Shown: positions 28,156 through 40,574, counted from the stretch's first letter. The stretch: 64,000 nt of DNA from Stictocephala bisonia (GCA_035578905.1 JAQJVL010000680.1:124001-188000); one strand, 5' to 3'. Translations and numbers: made by a program. The notes: generated from the sequence alone by a model not told the origin.

Positions 28156-28519
28156 CTTTTCCATTAATTCACTACCACAACTTTTTTTCTGTTTGTTAAT
28201 TCACTACCGCTTGATAAATATTCTATTGCTCTAAAAACTGTTCTGCAGTCATTTTTACATCCACTGTGATATTAAATATCCACTAGGAATCTGATATCGA
28301 TGGCCTTATCTTATCGCTTACCAAGAACTTACACAGAGACGTTGACTTACATATTCGGCGGTAAGTCAATCATTGGATTTACCAGTTTCTGATCAACTTT
28401 AGTAGCCACCAAACCTAACCTGACCTGACCTAACCTAGCCCAACCTAACCATAATTGTAATAAAAAAGTAGTGGTAATAAAGTAACGGAAAAAGTAGTGG
28501 TAAAGAATTAACGGAAAAG
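28156..28519. mobile_element. Small inverted-repeat element (MITE)
   Basis: The left end TTTTCCATTAATTCACTACC matches the reverse complement of the right end, TTTTCCGTTAATTCTTTACC, with three differences. The 364-bp interior holds a degenerate TTAGG-type array at 28414-28450. There is no coding capacity and its superfamily is unknown. Confidence 0.55.
28414..28450 (-). repeat. Degenerate (TTAGG)n-like array
   Basis: Seven consecutive 5-mers on the + strand: CCTAA, CCTGA, CCTGA, CCTAA, CCTAG, CCCAA, CCTAA, then CC. The minus strand therefore reads as imperfect TTAGG, the canonical insect telomere unit. It is interstitial and short. Confidence 0.75.
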
Positions 28520-29119
28520 GTCCTTTAGTTGAGTAAAATTAGCAAATCCAGACTAACCCCTTTTTTTCCAATATGGCTTCTTGCAGCCCATGTACTCTCC
28601 CTTTTGGACACAATTCCTATCTGCCAATAGGAATAGTAATAGCTCGTGGTCACCAAAATTTTAGATTATTGGATAAAGCTATTAAATGACATGCAACTCC
28701 TTAAATATAGAGGATCAGCTACTTATTTTCTCGATACAAGGATTTCTTTATGCAAATTTCATTGTAGTTGTATAACTGCTCACCCGTAAATTCCTTGTTA
28801 AAAAGGCCAAGAAGTTAGAGTTGAATTTATAAAATTCTCTCTTTGTGAATAATTCTCTCTCACTAACAACTGCAGGTTGTGAAATCTCCTTCCTTTGATT
28901 GTATCCTTTAATTTAAAAACCTTTTCATAAGAGTATGAAACTAGCAAATTCTTCTTCCTAGATACTAATATCGTATGTTATCAGTTAATTTAATTAATAC
29001 ACCCCAATTTGAATTTTATGATTTTAAATAGTTGCAAAAAGTTAAACTGAATTATGATAATGTATGTATAGTTTAAACTATAGGCAAATGAATATGCTTA
29101 CTAGTAGCATGTGTTGCAG
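28520..29119. other. Intron sequence before the last kinase exon
   Basis: Non-coding AT-rich sequence with no recognisable repeat. It ends with GTGTTGCAG, the same acceptor string as the one before 23558. Confidence 0.6.
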
Positions 29120-29235
29120 CATCAGCGCCTTTGCCACAAGATGGAGAAGTTATCTACAAGGACTGGGTATTCATCAACTACACGTTCAAAAGATTTGAAG
29201 GTTTGACACAGCGAGGCACGCCTACCAAGAAGTAG
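29120..29235 (+). CDS. trc: NDR kinase last exon with hydrophobic motif
   Basis: Final coding exon. The acceptor AG is at 29118-29119 and its first two bases complete the split proline codon. It reads SAPLPQDGEVIYKDWVFINY and then TFKRFEGL, the C-terminal hydrophobic motif whose threonine is phosphorylated by Hippo/MST-class kinases in NDR family members. The protein ends GLTQRGTPTKK with TAG at 29233-29235. The C-terminus is shorter than the vertebrate STK38 tail and is followed directly by an AT-rich 3' untranslated region. Confidence 0.95.
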
Positions 29236-30700
29236 CAGGTTGAGATCCAACAACTATAGTATTGCCAAACTAATAGTTGCAGCTTTTTATCCTCTTTTTT
29301 ACATTTTAAGATTTTTATTTCGGTTATTTTTTTATTTGATTAGTTTTATTTAACGGCAATATTTTTTAAACAGTTTATTTTGTTAAAAGTTTTATTGATT
29401 AGAATTGTGATTATATATTTATTGTTTACATTAAGCAATATTTGTTATCTCTAAAACATAAATTCTCTGTAGTTGTAATTTTAGCTGATCTGCTTTTTAG
29501 TTACTACAGTATTTTTGGATAAAGCTATTTTTTAAATATTGAACTATTTTGACTAATTTGATGTATTTCAAACAGCCAGTAACTCATATGAATCAGTTAA
29601 TTACAAGTAAATTGTGTGAGTACTTATAGATTACAATAGAATTAAGGATGTAAAGGTCTTTATGAGCCAGTATGAGTAGATTTTACATAAACGTTTAATG
29701 TATGATGATAAAACTTTTGTTCATATGTATAAATTCACAATTATAATGAATTTCTCATAAAATGTATCATTGGTAGTTTCCTGTTGGCATCAACTAACCG
29801 TACTTATGTTCAAGTGAGAAACTCTTGATTTTAATATAATATACATTAATAAGAAATTTATGTTTATTTTGTTGATAATTTTTTTTAAATTAATTCAATA
29901 ATGTAATTTTCCATAACATATTCAGTCTGTATGTCATTATTTTTAAATGTTACTTTTATATATGGAATATTTATAATTATTTATTGTCAATGTTTTTATG
30001 TTTATCTTTGTAAGCATTGAAGGTTCTGGAAATAGCGTGAGATAAGCAAGCAAAGATTCTTCACTTCAAGCAACAGGTGAACATAAATGTTTGGAATCAT
30101 ACTTTTTTGTAAAGAAGTGAAATATTTTGTAACATCTCTCTAACTCATATTTATTACTGGCCACAATAATGTTTGAATCACAATCAAAATTTTATTCAAT
30201 CATATAGTTTTAAAAGTGTTTTAAATTTATTGAGAAAAGTAGATTGTATCATAAATCCATAAGTGGAATAAAGCTTGTAAGTTGTACCAAAGGTACTTTA
30301 GGTTATTCTTAAAGGATTATTGATAGTTATATGCCTTTAATGCTTTTGTAATTATTGTCTTTCTTATTTATTGTTTAAGTCAATGACATAGATTTGTGAT
30401 GCTGTTGAGTGTGTTATTCACTATTAGGCATTGAGTTTTGTAAATACGCTTTTTGTTTTAAGCCAACTAAGAGTAAATATTGTATTTTGATATTTTGGTG
30501 TTAATATTATTCATATCTTATTTCCACTCTCACATGTTTTTATAGTGCAGTTAAAAATTAACTTTTCAGTGAATGAGCTGGTAGTATTACTCGGACAACG
30601 GGTTGTTTTTAAGATATTGCGTCCAGACATTACATGCTGTTTCACGTACTGGCAATAAAGTTATAAGGTCAGGCTGGTTCATGCCAAACCTGTGATAATG
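29236..30700 (+). other. trc: Probable kinase 3' untranslated region
   Basis: AT-rich sequence after the kinase stop with no coding frame or identified mobile element. Canonical AATAAA signals lie at 30267-30272 and 30654-30659; the second is followed within about 20 bp by a GT-rich stretch (GGCTGGTTC). Either could end the transcript, and which is used cannot be decided from sequence. The contrast with the transposon-dense DNA beyond 31 kb supports the transcript ending near here. Confidence 0.5.
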
Positions 30701-31204
30701 GATTGAATACAACTGGGACACTTCTCTACAAACATTAGGAAGTTATATGTAGTGATAAATGCCACAGTTTTTGTGATTTAACACAACAAACCAACAGCAA
30801 GCAGACAATTATCGATTGAACTCCCTCGCTCTGTGTTCCTACAGCAGTTGCAAAATACCAACTATCAACATGTAGATGATTCCACCACACTAACTAAAGC
30901 AGAGGGGTCACCGACTGAGAGTTTCCTAAAGCCTGTGACAGACTACAGCACCTAGCCTGCTTCGGAGTTCTGCTGCATTTAGCCCATTGCCTTCTTAGTG
31001 AGTCAACCGGATGTAAAATTTAGAGGAGGGCTGTGGCGGTCTGAATGCGACGTTGCCTATGTCGATTTTCCAGTTTAGCCCGCAAACCTCAGAGGTTTGC
31101 TTCTAAAAGTAAACTTAACTGTCATAAATTACTTCCATCATTATAGAAAATGTTTAATAAGTTGTGTAAAACAGCAAATTACTCATCAGGATATAATTTG
31201 AATT

Positions 31205-31344
31205 TCAGAAAATACTAATAAAATCAATGCGGAATCAGGCACATTTAATGATAAGCAGACTGATTTCCTTGATGGTAAATCAGGATCTAAACTAAAAACA
31301 TGTAGCTTTGAAGTTGCCAATTATTTTAATGATAAGTTTAACAG
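31205..31344 (+). pseudogene. LINE ORF2 linker fragment
   Basis: A + strand frame of about 45 codons ends in CSFEVANYFNDKFNSF, a pattern found between the endonuclease and RT domains of jockey/CR1-type LINEs. It is cut off by a poly-T run. The sequence after that run is endonuclease-like, the wrong order for a continuation, so this is a separate fragment. Confidence 0.5.
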
Positions 31345-31640
31345 TTTTTTTTTTTTTTTTTTTTTATGATGAGTTTATTGTTATTTTATTGTGATGAGAT
31401 GGGATAAGGATGCATTGGAGACAGGGAAGGTGTGGGGAGGTAGGGTACTGGTGGCGGTTTACCGGCGGCTACAAGTCAGTCAGCTGACTGTGGCGGGCAG
31501 GGAGCTGCTGGCACTGACTAAGTCCGGCTGCAGGTGCGTGCGCCTCACTTCTCCTTTAATTTCTTTGTAAATGTTGTCTACTTCCCACCCAATACTCCAA
31601 AATTTGTATACTCTGAATTTGCATTTTTTGCAGCATTTGA
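31345..31640 (-). mobile_element. Poly-A-tailed retro-insert, 3' end only
   Basis: A run of 21 T (31345-31365) followed by AATAAA-type signals on the minus strand (CAATAAACTC, CAATAAAATA) reads as the 3' end of a minus-strand polyadenylated insert. The body (31390-31560) is GC-richer than the surroundings and non-coding. It could be the 3' untranslated region of a LINE or a retrocopy of a host transcript; I do not recognise it. Confidence 0.45.
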
Positions 31641-32497
31641 GAATGTTTAAAAATGTGCTAATTTTTGGTAATTTTAATTTACCTGAGATTAATGGTTTGG
31701 ATTACAATTTGTTCAGGAAGTGCAGTCTTGAAAGATACCAATAATTATATGTCAATGTATATCCCCTCATTGTTCAATAACGTTCTTAACTGTAGTAAAA
31801 TAACGCTGGATCTTGTAACCAGTTACTCCATTTCCCTGTCTGTCAGTGAATGTGACAGTCCCATGTTACCGGTTGACAACCATCATCCTCTATTACAGAT
31901 TGTCTTGGATTTTAAGTGTTTTCTCAAAGTAGGCCTAGTTTACCGCATATAATAAGATTCCTATTATTGATTTAAGAAAGCTAATTTTTTTATTTTGTAT
32001 AATAACTTGAAATTTTATAACTGGAATGAGCTGAATAACATTAAAACAGTTTAAAAATCGTTAGATGAATTTTATAAATTAGTTTTTGATCAATGTGTGG
32101 TGCAAATACCCTTGCTGTTGACAATAGATATAATTAAGTCAATTAAATTGAAAAATAAGTGTGCAAAAAAGAGGAAGTTTTCAGAATATAATGATGCATT
32201 ATTTAGAAATCTTATAATAGCGTCAAATATGTGTCAAAACTAAAATATTTAATGTATCTTTAAAATTAGCTTCTTTTCCTGTTCTTTGGAAACATGCAGT
32301 AGTACGTCCATTGCAAAAATGCTCCTCACCTAAAACTCCTTCTGACTAAAGGCCTATCAGTATACTTTCTGCCCTCTCCAAATGCCTTGAACGAGTCTTA
32401 GAGCAACAATTTATATCGTACCTGGATCGAAATAAAATGTTGTCAAAATATCAATCTGGTTTTGTTCATATCATAGTACTACTACTGCTCTTCTTAA

Positions 32498-33349
32498 CCC
32501 TCCCGATGTTAGTTGTCGGTTACGCGACAGCATTACACGTATTATGGATATTAGTTTTCGGAAAAACAACAACTACATAATGGTTCGTTTAAACTACCGG
32601 AATGACTTTATTAACTATAATTTTTTTAATACATATTTGATATCGTTTTAATCGTCATTTCTCTAAACATCTCGCAATATCTATAAGTAGACGGTTATTG
32701 TTTGTATGTGGAACACGGATTATCATATGACAGCTGGTATATAACCTAACCCACCCATATACGTACGGTGTACTGACCCCCCCACCCATACACATATATG
32801 TACTTACTCACCTGCCCACCCATACACAAACGGTGTACTGACCCACCCGCTCACCCATACATATGCGGTGTACTGATCCTCCCCCACCCATCAGACACAC
32901 GCACGCACACTCACAAACAAACACATGTACGCAGGTATTACCCACCCACTCACCCATACACGTACGGAGGTATTATCCACCCGCCCACCCATACACGAAC
33001 GCAGGTATTACCCACCCGCCCACCCATACACATACAGAGGTATTATCCACCTGCCCGCCCATACACGTACGCAGGTGTAACAGCTGGTGCTAGAACAGCT
33101 GTAAATGGTGTGTACATAGTTCGATTTCCTCATTGTAGTTTTTTGTTTACGTAAATATTGTTTGTATAAGTTATATTTTATAAATGTGAATAACATTTAG
33201 AACAAACTGGCTATTTCAGAATGTTTACATTGTACATATAAACATTTCTCAAGGTAGCGTGGACTTGAAAATATGTTTTGAAAAAAGGAGTTTCTATCTT
33301 CTCTTGACCTTAACAACATTTCAGAAACACATAGTGGACAGTGGGAGGG
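32498..33349. mobile_element. piggyBac-like TTAA element carrying a minisatellite
   Basis: An 852-bp insert between TTAA at 32494-32497 and TTAA at 33350-33353. It starts CCCTCCCGATG and ends, reverse-complemented, CCCTCCCACTG. The host LINE frame reads TTALL up to the first TTAA and KITDD after the second; one TTAA restores continuity, which proves the borders and the target duplication. The interior contains the minisatellite at 32750-33083 and no transposase. Confidence 0.88.
32750..33083. repeat. Minisatellite, CCCACCCATACAC unit
   Basis: About nine diverged copies of a unit of 30-45 bp built from CCCACCCATACACGTACG plus a spacer ending in GGTATTACCCACCC. The same core recurs at 45003-48411. 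Parallel open frames on both strands (THPPTHTRT and VWVGGWVNT types) are by-products of the repeat. Confidence 0.85.
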
Positions 33350-34789
33350 TTAAGATCACTGATGACATTAGGCTAGCCATGGATAAGAAACTCGTTACTA
33401 TTCTAACTTTACTTGATTTTTCAAAAGCTTTTGATTGTGTCTATCATCCTTTACTTCTCATTAAATTAAAAATGGCTTGCTTCTTCGATGGTTGTTAACT
33501 GGATTAATTTGTGTCGTACTGACCGACAGCAACTTGTGAGGGCAGAGGATGCTGAGTCAGAGTGGAGGCCCACCTTACGAGGGTCCTTTGTTATTTTCTC
33601 TATACATCAACAATATTACTAAAGTTATTTATCACACTAAGTTCCACTTGTGCGCCGATGATTAACAAATATACTACCATTTTCCTATTAAAGATGCAAA
33701 TACTTCTGTATCTTTGATCAACGAGGACATTAACTCAATCACTATATGGGCACTGAAACATGAACTAAAACTGAATGAGACTAAGACTCAAACCTTGGTG
33801 TTTGGGACTAGACAGCTTCTTTCTCAAATTGACTTTCAATACTTACTAAAACTGAACAATTACGAACTTGAATATTGTGACAAGGTAAAAAACCTTGGTC
33901 TTATTATCAACAATACACTGATGTGGAATGAAACTGTTAATTCAACTTGCAATAGAGTATTTGCTGGCAAACATAGTTTAAAGCGTTTTGCTTTATTCCT
34001 TCCGTTCAATGTTAAAGTCATGCAGGTGAAGACTCTGATGTTACGTCTCTTCCAACTACTGTGATGTAGTCATTAACGATATGACTGTTGAGCTGTCAGA
34101 GAGACTGCAATGTGCACAGAATTACTGCATTCATTTCATTTTCAATCTGCGACGATTCTACCATGTTGCTCCTTATTTTGAATACTGAGTTGTTTTGAAA
34201 CTAAAAAATTTCTGAGAATATCATAGCCTTACTTTGTTGTATGTTATCATCAGATTAAACTTACCATCTTGTCTCTCTGAAAGATATTCTTTTTTGTCTG
34301 AAATTAGTTCTCGTCATACACGAATAAAAGCTCTACTTCTCTCAATTCCACAACATAGAACTACGATTTTAAATCAATCCTTTTTAGTCACTTCATGTCA
34401 TTTGTGGAATTCTCTTTCTGATAATTTGAAAGTTATAGAAAACTGTTCTTGTTTTGGGGCGTAGTTCAGGGAAATGTTGCTTAAACTGCAGTAGTGGGAG
34501 GATTGGCGGCGTTGCATGGGCTTGTTTGTGAGCCAACCATGTATGAATGAAAGTAGTGAATGAACTTAAATAGTCTAAGATATATTCATAGTTTATAATG
34601 TATTATGTAAAATTTATTGTTTGAAGTTATTTTGTTTTATTCACATTAGATTAATTTTTTTTTTTTACTTTTGTATCACATATAAATTTACTCATACTTT
34701 TTTGTGGTTAAGTGGAAGAGAGCACTAAATAGTCCTTACTTCGCCACACTAATAAAGACATTTTTAATTTCATTATTTGTAGAACATTT

Positions 34790-35728
34790 TATAACATGGA
34801 AGCTAAATCCTAACTCATCAAAAACCGAAGTGGCCTACTTCCACCTAAGTAACCGACTAGCTAATTGAAAATTAATTACTTCCTAAATGGCTTAAAACTC
34901 CACTCAATGACCATTCTCAGTATCTTGGAGTAACGTTAGATCAATCACTGAGGTTTAAAAGCCGTCTTCAAAAAACAGTAGCTAAAATTAAAACCTCGGC
35001 AATTGTACTCTGTACATCATCTTGCTGGAACAACTTGGGGAGCCAACACTTTTGTCCTGCGTATAACTGCTTTGTCACTGGTTTATTCTGTTGCTGAATA
35101 CAGTGCTCCTGTATGTCTGAATAGAGCACATACTAAATCGATTGATTTCCAACTTAATAGAGCCATGAGAGCTATCAATTGCACTCTCACAGCAACTTCA
35201 CTACCTTGGCTCCAGGTGCTATGCAATATAGCTCCTCCAGAGATAAAACGTCAGAAGGTACTACTTAATGAAATCAATAAGATCTTGAATGACCCGCACC
35301 TCCCCATTACACAGGATCTCCCACGTCAGAATTGTCACCTTAAATCTCAAAACCCACCTATATGTACTGCTTTACACTTGAGCAGATCAAATGTCTTGCA
35401 CAATAGTTGGTGGCCCTTAGTGTGGAACAGTTTTGATTGATGAAATAAGTCCCTTATTAACGATCCATCGATATCAGTAGGTGGGATGATGAACCTCCCT
35501 TGAAGGAAATGGACACTGTTGAATCGGTTCCAAACTGGCATTAGCAGATGTAACTACTGGAAGTACAGATGGCGATTGACACTAGATAAGTTATATGATT
35601 TCGAGAAATCTATCCAAGCAATGGATCACATAGTTACAGAGTGCCCCCTGCGTTGTTTTATAGAGGGATTAGCTTGTATAAATAGAATCAGTGAGGCAGA
35701 TCTTGATGGATTGGATTTAGCTTTGTGA
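34790..35728 (+). pseudogene. LINE C-terminal fragment
   Basis: A degenerate RT thumb/C-terminal region: SKTEVAYFHLSNR near 34820, ALSLVYSVAEYSAPVCLNRAH at about 35075-35130, RAMRAINCTLTATSLPWLQ, and a terminal segment with MDHIVTECPLRCF and LDGLDLAL at about 35620-35725, a known LINE C-terminal pattern. Two open pieces (35003-35440, 35519-35728) are in different frames. No catalytic motifs are included. Confidence 0.65.
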
Positions 35729-36039
35729 CAGGAGATTACTTACATATTTGTATTATTAAATAATGCGACTTTTGGATCTTGTTCCAAATGTATATTACAC
35801 ATTTGTATTTTTTTAAAGATAAAAATGGTAGCTGACAACAAACGATAAGATATATATATACACACACACAAGAAATTTTCTTTGAATTTACTTTTTAATT
35901 CTTTTTATGTTTGATCAATTGATATTTTTGTTAATATCTAATGACTTTTGGAATTTTTTCAAGTATAAAACACAGATTTTATTTATTTTTAGATTAATAA
36001 ATGGTTACTGACAATAAACCATACACTATATATATACGA

Positions 36040-37620
36040 CAACTTAAAATTGAAACCTTCAGCTATTAAGGCAAATGAATTTTTATGGAAAGTATACACC
36101 TCCAGATTGACATATGTTATTCAAGAACCAGTTTCAGTTGATGCTGTTACAAAGATTAGTAATAATTTAAAGAGCAAAAATCGATAGGTTGGGAGGAAAT
36201 TTCTCTAGATATAATTAAAATATTTGCAGAATCTACAGCAGGTATTGTCAAATATCATAAATCAATCTCTCAATGAAGGTGTTTGTTTTCCCTTACCAAC
36301 TAAAATATGCAAAAGTTCAGCCAATTTTTAAAATGGCCTTATGGCACTGAACCAGAAAATTATTGAGCGGCATATGTGACATCTGTTTTATAAACAATTT
36401 TTGGAACTATCATAAATAACCAAATGGTATCATTTTTTGGAACTAACAAAGTTTTAGATGCAGCACAGTTCGGTTTCAATCATAAACATGTTTTGGAGTG
36501 TCTCAGATTGTAGATTGCTGCCTGTATTTTCTGTAATTTTTGCAAGGCTTTTGATTGTGTATCCCGTGATATTTTGATAGAGAAACTTTCTTATTATAAT
36601 TTTTTGGATCATGATTTAAATTTGATTAAATCATACATGTCTAATCGTACACAAATAACAATATAGTAAAAGACTTCATACTATCCACATCATTTTGGAA
36701 AGGAATAAAAAAATTATGTTCCTTAGGACATCATTTTAGGACTCCTCCTTTTCTTGATGTCCATCAATGATTTGCCTGCCAACATAGCATCTCAGTTTAT
36801 ACTTTTTGCTGATGATACAACTGCGATTATTATTGAAGTTAATAGTTTACAAGATGCATAAATATGACAAAAAATATCATATCAGATCTACTAAATTAGT
36901 TTAATACAAATTAACTCAAATTAAATAGCACCAAGACCCAAATTACAAATGTTCAGACACTAAAATAATCAAGCAAAATATTTGGATTTTTCTTTGAAAA
37001 TTCATGTTTGTGTCAATTAACCATTTTAAGTTTTTGGGGTTGCAAATCGATACCCATGTAGACTGAGGTAGTTACATTGATCTCCTCCGCAAAAGATTAA
37101 ATAAGGCCTGCTTTCAAATGGTTATGTAATTGATTTTTGGATTAGGTTATAGTATACTACAGAACATTCTACTGTAATATTCTATGTAATGCAGTTTGGT
37201 ATTTTATAATGAGGTAACCTGCCAAATTCTAAAGCAATATTCAAGACCCAGAAAAAAACAATTAGATTCATGAAATGTTTAGACAATAGAGTTTCCTGTA
37301 AGCCATTTTTTAAAGCCTACAGATTTTGACTCTTCTATCTCTATATATTTTTCACTGTTTGATTTTTGTAAAACAAAATTGTCAGGCTATGACTGAATTT
37401 TTATTTTATTATCAACACTGTTACAATTATTTAAGAAGAAAAAGATAAGATTTTCAATACACAATACATATATTAAAATTAATTGAACAGTTGCCTCATT
37501 ACATAGGCAAACAAATATTTTATCTATTACCTGATGATATCAAAAGAATTGAAGACCTTGATTTTTTTTAAAAATATGTTAAGGACATTTTCGTTGGAGA
37601 ATGCTTACTAGTTTATAGAC
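36040..37620 (+). pseudogene. Highly degenerate LINE reverse transcriptase
   Basis: Reading through stops and frameshifts gives KSIGWEEISLDIIK near 36180, AAQFGFNHKHVLE near 36460, CKAFDCVSRDILIEKLSYYN (motif A) near 36540, LLLFLMSINDLPANI near 36750 and LFADDTTAI (motif C) near 36798. It is the most decayed RT in the window and abuts the oppositely oriented LINE at 37640. Confidence 0.65.
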
Positions 37621-37826
37621 GACTATTTATTGTAGGGATTAGAATAAGAACTCTTTATTCCATTGATCTTTACAATAAAGAAATAGGACACGTCAAATAA
37701 CAATGCATTAAGACACACTTTCAACTTAATTCCTACAACTAAAAACAACTACAGTAACTAAAAACACAGTTAAAAATAGTCCTAAAAACAACTAAAATTA
37801 CAGTACGGTACATTTAAGTTTGTATA

Positions 37827-38729
37827 TTAAAAATTCACATCAAAATTACAATTGAGAAATTCATTTATATGATAAAAAGGGTGCTGTACTAGCCAATTAT
37901 AAATATTATTTTTAAAGAGTTTAAAACTCACAGTTCTTGCACTATCAGGCAGCTTATTAAAGAAACGAATACAGTTAAGTTTGAGAGATGTGCCAGTTTT
38001 GGCCAATCTATGAGGAAGTATGTTAAGCTTAACTCCACCTCTAGTATTATACTGGTGAACACCGTTTCTAATTGGAAAGTTTTGTAAATTTGATTTGGTA
38101 TATAAAAGTACCTGAAAAACATACAAATTTATAACTGTATGAATTTTGAGTTTGATAAAAAGTGGTTTACAGTGAGTAAGTAATCCAACTCCTGCAATAT
38201 TACGGACTGCCTTTTTCTGTAATAATAGAATATCATTTACAAGAGGAGAATGGCCCCAAGCTAAAATACCATACAGTATATGTGATTGAAGAAGACCAAA
38301 ATATGACATTCTTAAGTATTCAAAACTTACAAAGTTTCTCAACTTCCATAGTAAGTAATTTACTCTTGATATTTTTTTGCAAATTGTTCCAATATGCAAG
38401 GACCATTGTAACCTTGAATCGATGTGGAATCCCAGAAGCCTAACAGACTCAATGTTAATATCTTGCTTAAGGCTTAATGTTAAATATTGCGTTTTATCTG
38501 GATTAGAAGATAATTTATTTGAAGAAAACCAGGAAAGAGCCTGGTCTTCTGCTTCAATAGTGATCTGTTTCAAGGCATTAAGGTTGTTATGACTGGCCAT
38601 TAAAGTAGTGTCATCGGCATAAATAATAGAATGAACATTTAAATTTTGCGGCAGATCACTTATATACACCAAGAAAAAGAATGGTCCAAGAATGGAACCC
38701 TGAGGCACACCTGTGTTAATATGTTTCAT
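37827..38729 (-). CDS. LINE RT catalytic palm and C-terminus, open piece
   Basis: A 300-codon frame starting just before [10 protein letters not shown]. Motif C YADD lies about 40 residues in, followed by the thumb (LSSNPDKTQYLTLS) and the C-terminal SHILYGILAWGHSP and KKAVRNIAGV blocks typical of jockey/CR1 proteins. The upstream part of the same protein continues in another frame at 38741-38992. It looks like a recently broken ORF2, not a host gene. Confidence 0.8.
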   Translation of the reverse strand: MKHINTGVPQGSILGPFFFLVYISDLPQNLNVHSIIYADDTTLMASHNNLNALKQITIEAEDQALSWFSSNKLSSNPDKTQYLTLSLKQDINIESVRLLGFHIDSRLQWSLHIGTICKKISRVNYLLWKLRNFVSFEYLRMSYFGLLQSHILYGILAWGHSPLVNDILLLQKKAVRNIAGVGLLTHCKPLFIKLKIHTVINLYVFQVLLYTKSNLQNFPIRNGVHQYNTRGGVKLNILPHRLAKTGTSLKLNCIRFFNKLPDSARTVSFKLFKNNIYNWLVQHPFYHINEFLNCNFDVNF

Positions 38730-39008
38730 AGTTGGAACATTTATTTTTTTATAGAAACAAATTGACTCCTATTAGATAAATATGATTGAATTATTTTTAA
38801 AGAACTATCTTCAATACCGTAAAATTTTAATTTTTTCAAAAGAATATCAAATGGAACCCTTTCAAAAGCGTTCAGAGACAAATCGATTAGATTAAGTATT
38901 GCAGAAGTAGTGGATCTACCCTGACGAAATCCATGCTGACATGATGAGAGTAAGTTATGTGACTCAAAGAAGTTACTTAGTTGTTTGTACATTAATGATT
39001 CAAATACT

Positions 39009-39683
39009 TTAGAGAATATAGGAATTATTGATATTGGTCTGTAATTTTGGGGTAAACTTTTTATCTCCTTTTTTAAAAATTGGAATTATTTTTGAAATTT
39101 TTAGTGATGGCGCAAAATATCCCTTATCCAAACATTTGTTATAAATAAAAGCAAGTGGTTCACTAATCAAATGAATTGTTTGTTTAATAATTGAATTAGA
39201 AAGCCAATAATAATCCATAGAATTAGAGTTTGAAAATTTAGATACAGCTTTTATCACATCGGATGAGGAAATTTCAGACCATTTAAAAGACAATTGATTT
39301 CCTGCTCTGTTACCCAAAAACTCTTCAGGAGAGTTGGTACTTGGATTATTTCCTTTACTCAATTGACTTATTGAGTCCAAGAAAAAACAATTTAATTCAT
39401 CTGGATTAAAATTGATCTCACTACTATGAGTTGGAGAAAATTCATTACTTATTACTTTCCAAGCAGCTATGCAGCTATTTGCGGCATTACCAATGTACTC
39501 CTCTACTGCCAGTCTTTTTGCTTCTATTAATTCTTTTTGGTAAATTCTTTTCTGTTGTAAGTAGACGTTGTAGGCAGCCTGATAGTGCTCTGACTCCTGC
39601 CTCAAAAGATTTTTATAGATTGTATACAGTGTAAACATTCTAGTTTTTAATTCTGCTAACGCTGGTGAGTACCAGTTGATCAA
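39009..39683 (-). pseudogene. LINE ORF2 middle segment, open piece
   Basis: A 224-codon frame covering the end of the endonuclease-RT linker and the RT fingers: INWYSPALAELKTRM, YQKELIEAKR, SFKWSEISSSDVIKAVSKF and APSLKISKIIPIFKKGDKK. The family's usual S-G-D signature before the palm is replaced by SNSMDYYWLSNSIIK. It belongs to the LINE at 37640-40600. Confidence 0.75.
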
Positions 39684-40046
39684 TTTAGATTTTTTTGAGC
39701 TATTTCTATTAAATATTTTGATTAAAGGTGAGCAGAAGTGCCATAGATCTACATATTTTTAAAAAATTCATTAAATAGTGTTTGTACATTAATTTTGTTC
39801 TGTTGAAAGTCTTCTATCATCTGCCAATTTTCTTGTTCTAAACTAGATATAAAAAAATTGACATTTTCTTTTTTTTTTTTTGTAATCTAATATATGAGAA
39901 ACCTGATTGTTTTTTACTTCCAGAGGAATTACTTACTAAATAAATATAAAATAAAAGTGGCACATGATCCGAAAAAGAATGATCTCCGAGAGATACATCA
40001 TATAGATTCCTAGTAAAATTAACAGTAATGTTATCAATGCAAGAGT

Positions 40047-40574
40047 TTATATACGAGTTGGCTGATCATTGGAGGGAAAAAGATTAAGTGCTCTGAGAAG
40101 ATTTAAGAATTTTAAGGAAATTGCATTACTCCTATCACTAACACCCATTTCAATATTGAAATCTCCAGCAATAATTAACTTTTGATTGTGTTTTTGTATC
40201 TTTTTTACAGTAAGTTCAAAACAAGTCAGGAAACCATCAACATCCCCACTTGGAGATCTATAAATACTTAATATAACAACATTTGTTTCCAGAAATTTAA
40301 TACAACAACATTCAAAGTGTGTCTCAGAGTAAAACTGTGATACATCAATAACAGAAAATTTAATAGAATTTAAAGTATAAATACCCACACCTCCATTCTT
40401 TTTAATTGTCCTACAAACTACATGAGCAGGTATAAAATTAATTGGGACAAATACATTTACTTGATTTTCTTCCAACCAATGCTCTGATATGCACATTACA
40501 TTTAATTTCTTTTCTCTACATATGTCTTCTAATTCTAGAATTTTATTTCTAATACAGCAAACATTAATTTGCAT
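40047..40574 (-). pseudogene. LINE apurinic-type endonuclease domain, open piece
   Basis: A 175-codon frame for most of an APE-like endonuclease: QINVCCIRNKILELED at the start, CISEHWLEE (catalytic glutamate region), GGVGIYTLNSIKF, ILSIYRSPSGD and IIAGDFNIEMG. The final SDH block falls after the frameshift near 40047 (SFSDHVPLLF at about 39950-39980). It nicks target DNA to prime reverse transcription. It begins the ORF2 of the LINE at 37640-40600. Confidence 0.8.

Larger units (their letters stand above)
31640..34560 (+). pseudogene. Degenerate LINE split by a TTAA element
   Basis: An endonuclease remnant with LIFGNFNLPEI (the GDFN block) lies at about 31655-31690. RT follows from about 32285: HAVVRPLQK, RPISILSALSK and SKYQSGF. 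At 32494 the frame is broken by a TTAA element. After 33353 it resumes with KITDDIRLAMDKK and LLDFSKAFDCVY (motif A), then LCADD plus a stop at about 33650 (motif C) and C-terminal blocks up to 34464 (SCLSERYSFLSE, HLWNSLSDNLK). Many stops and frameshifts; it is a fossil of a jockey/CR1-type element. The 31665-31952 frame is a by-product. Confidence 0.75.

Noticed and set aside
31665..31952. 95-codon frame as a host gene
   Set aside because: It overlaps a LINE endonuclease remnant in another frame and has no independent support.
32798..33154. Pro/Thr/His-rich frames, and similar Val/Trp/Gly frames at 45021-45334, 45521-46042 and 47038-47359
   Set aside because: They arise from minisatellite units whose length keeps several frames open; they have no start context and no family match.
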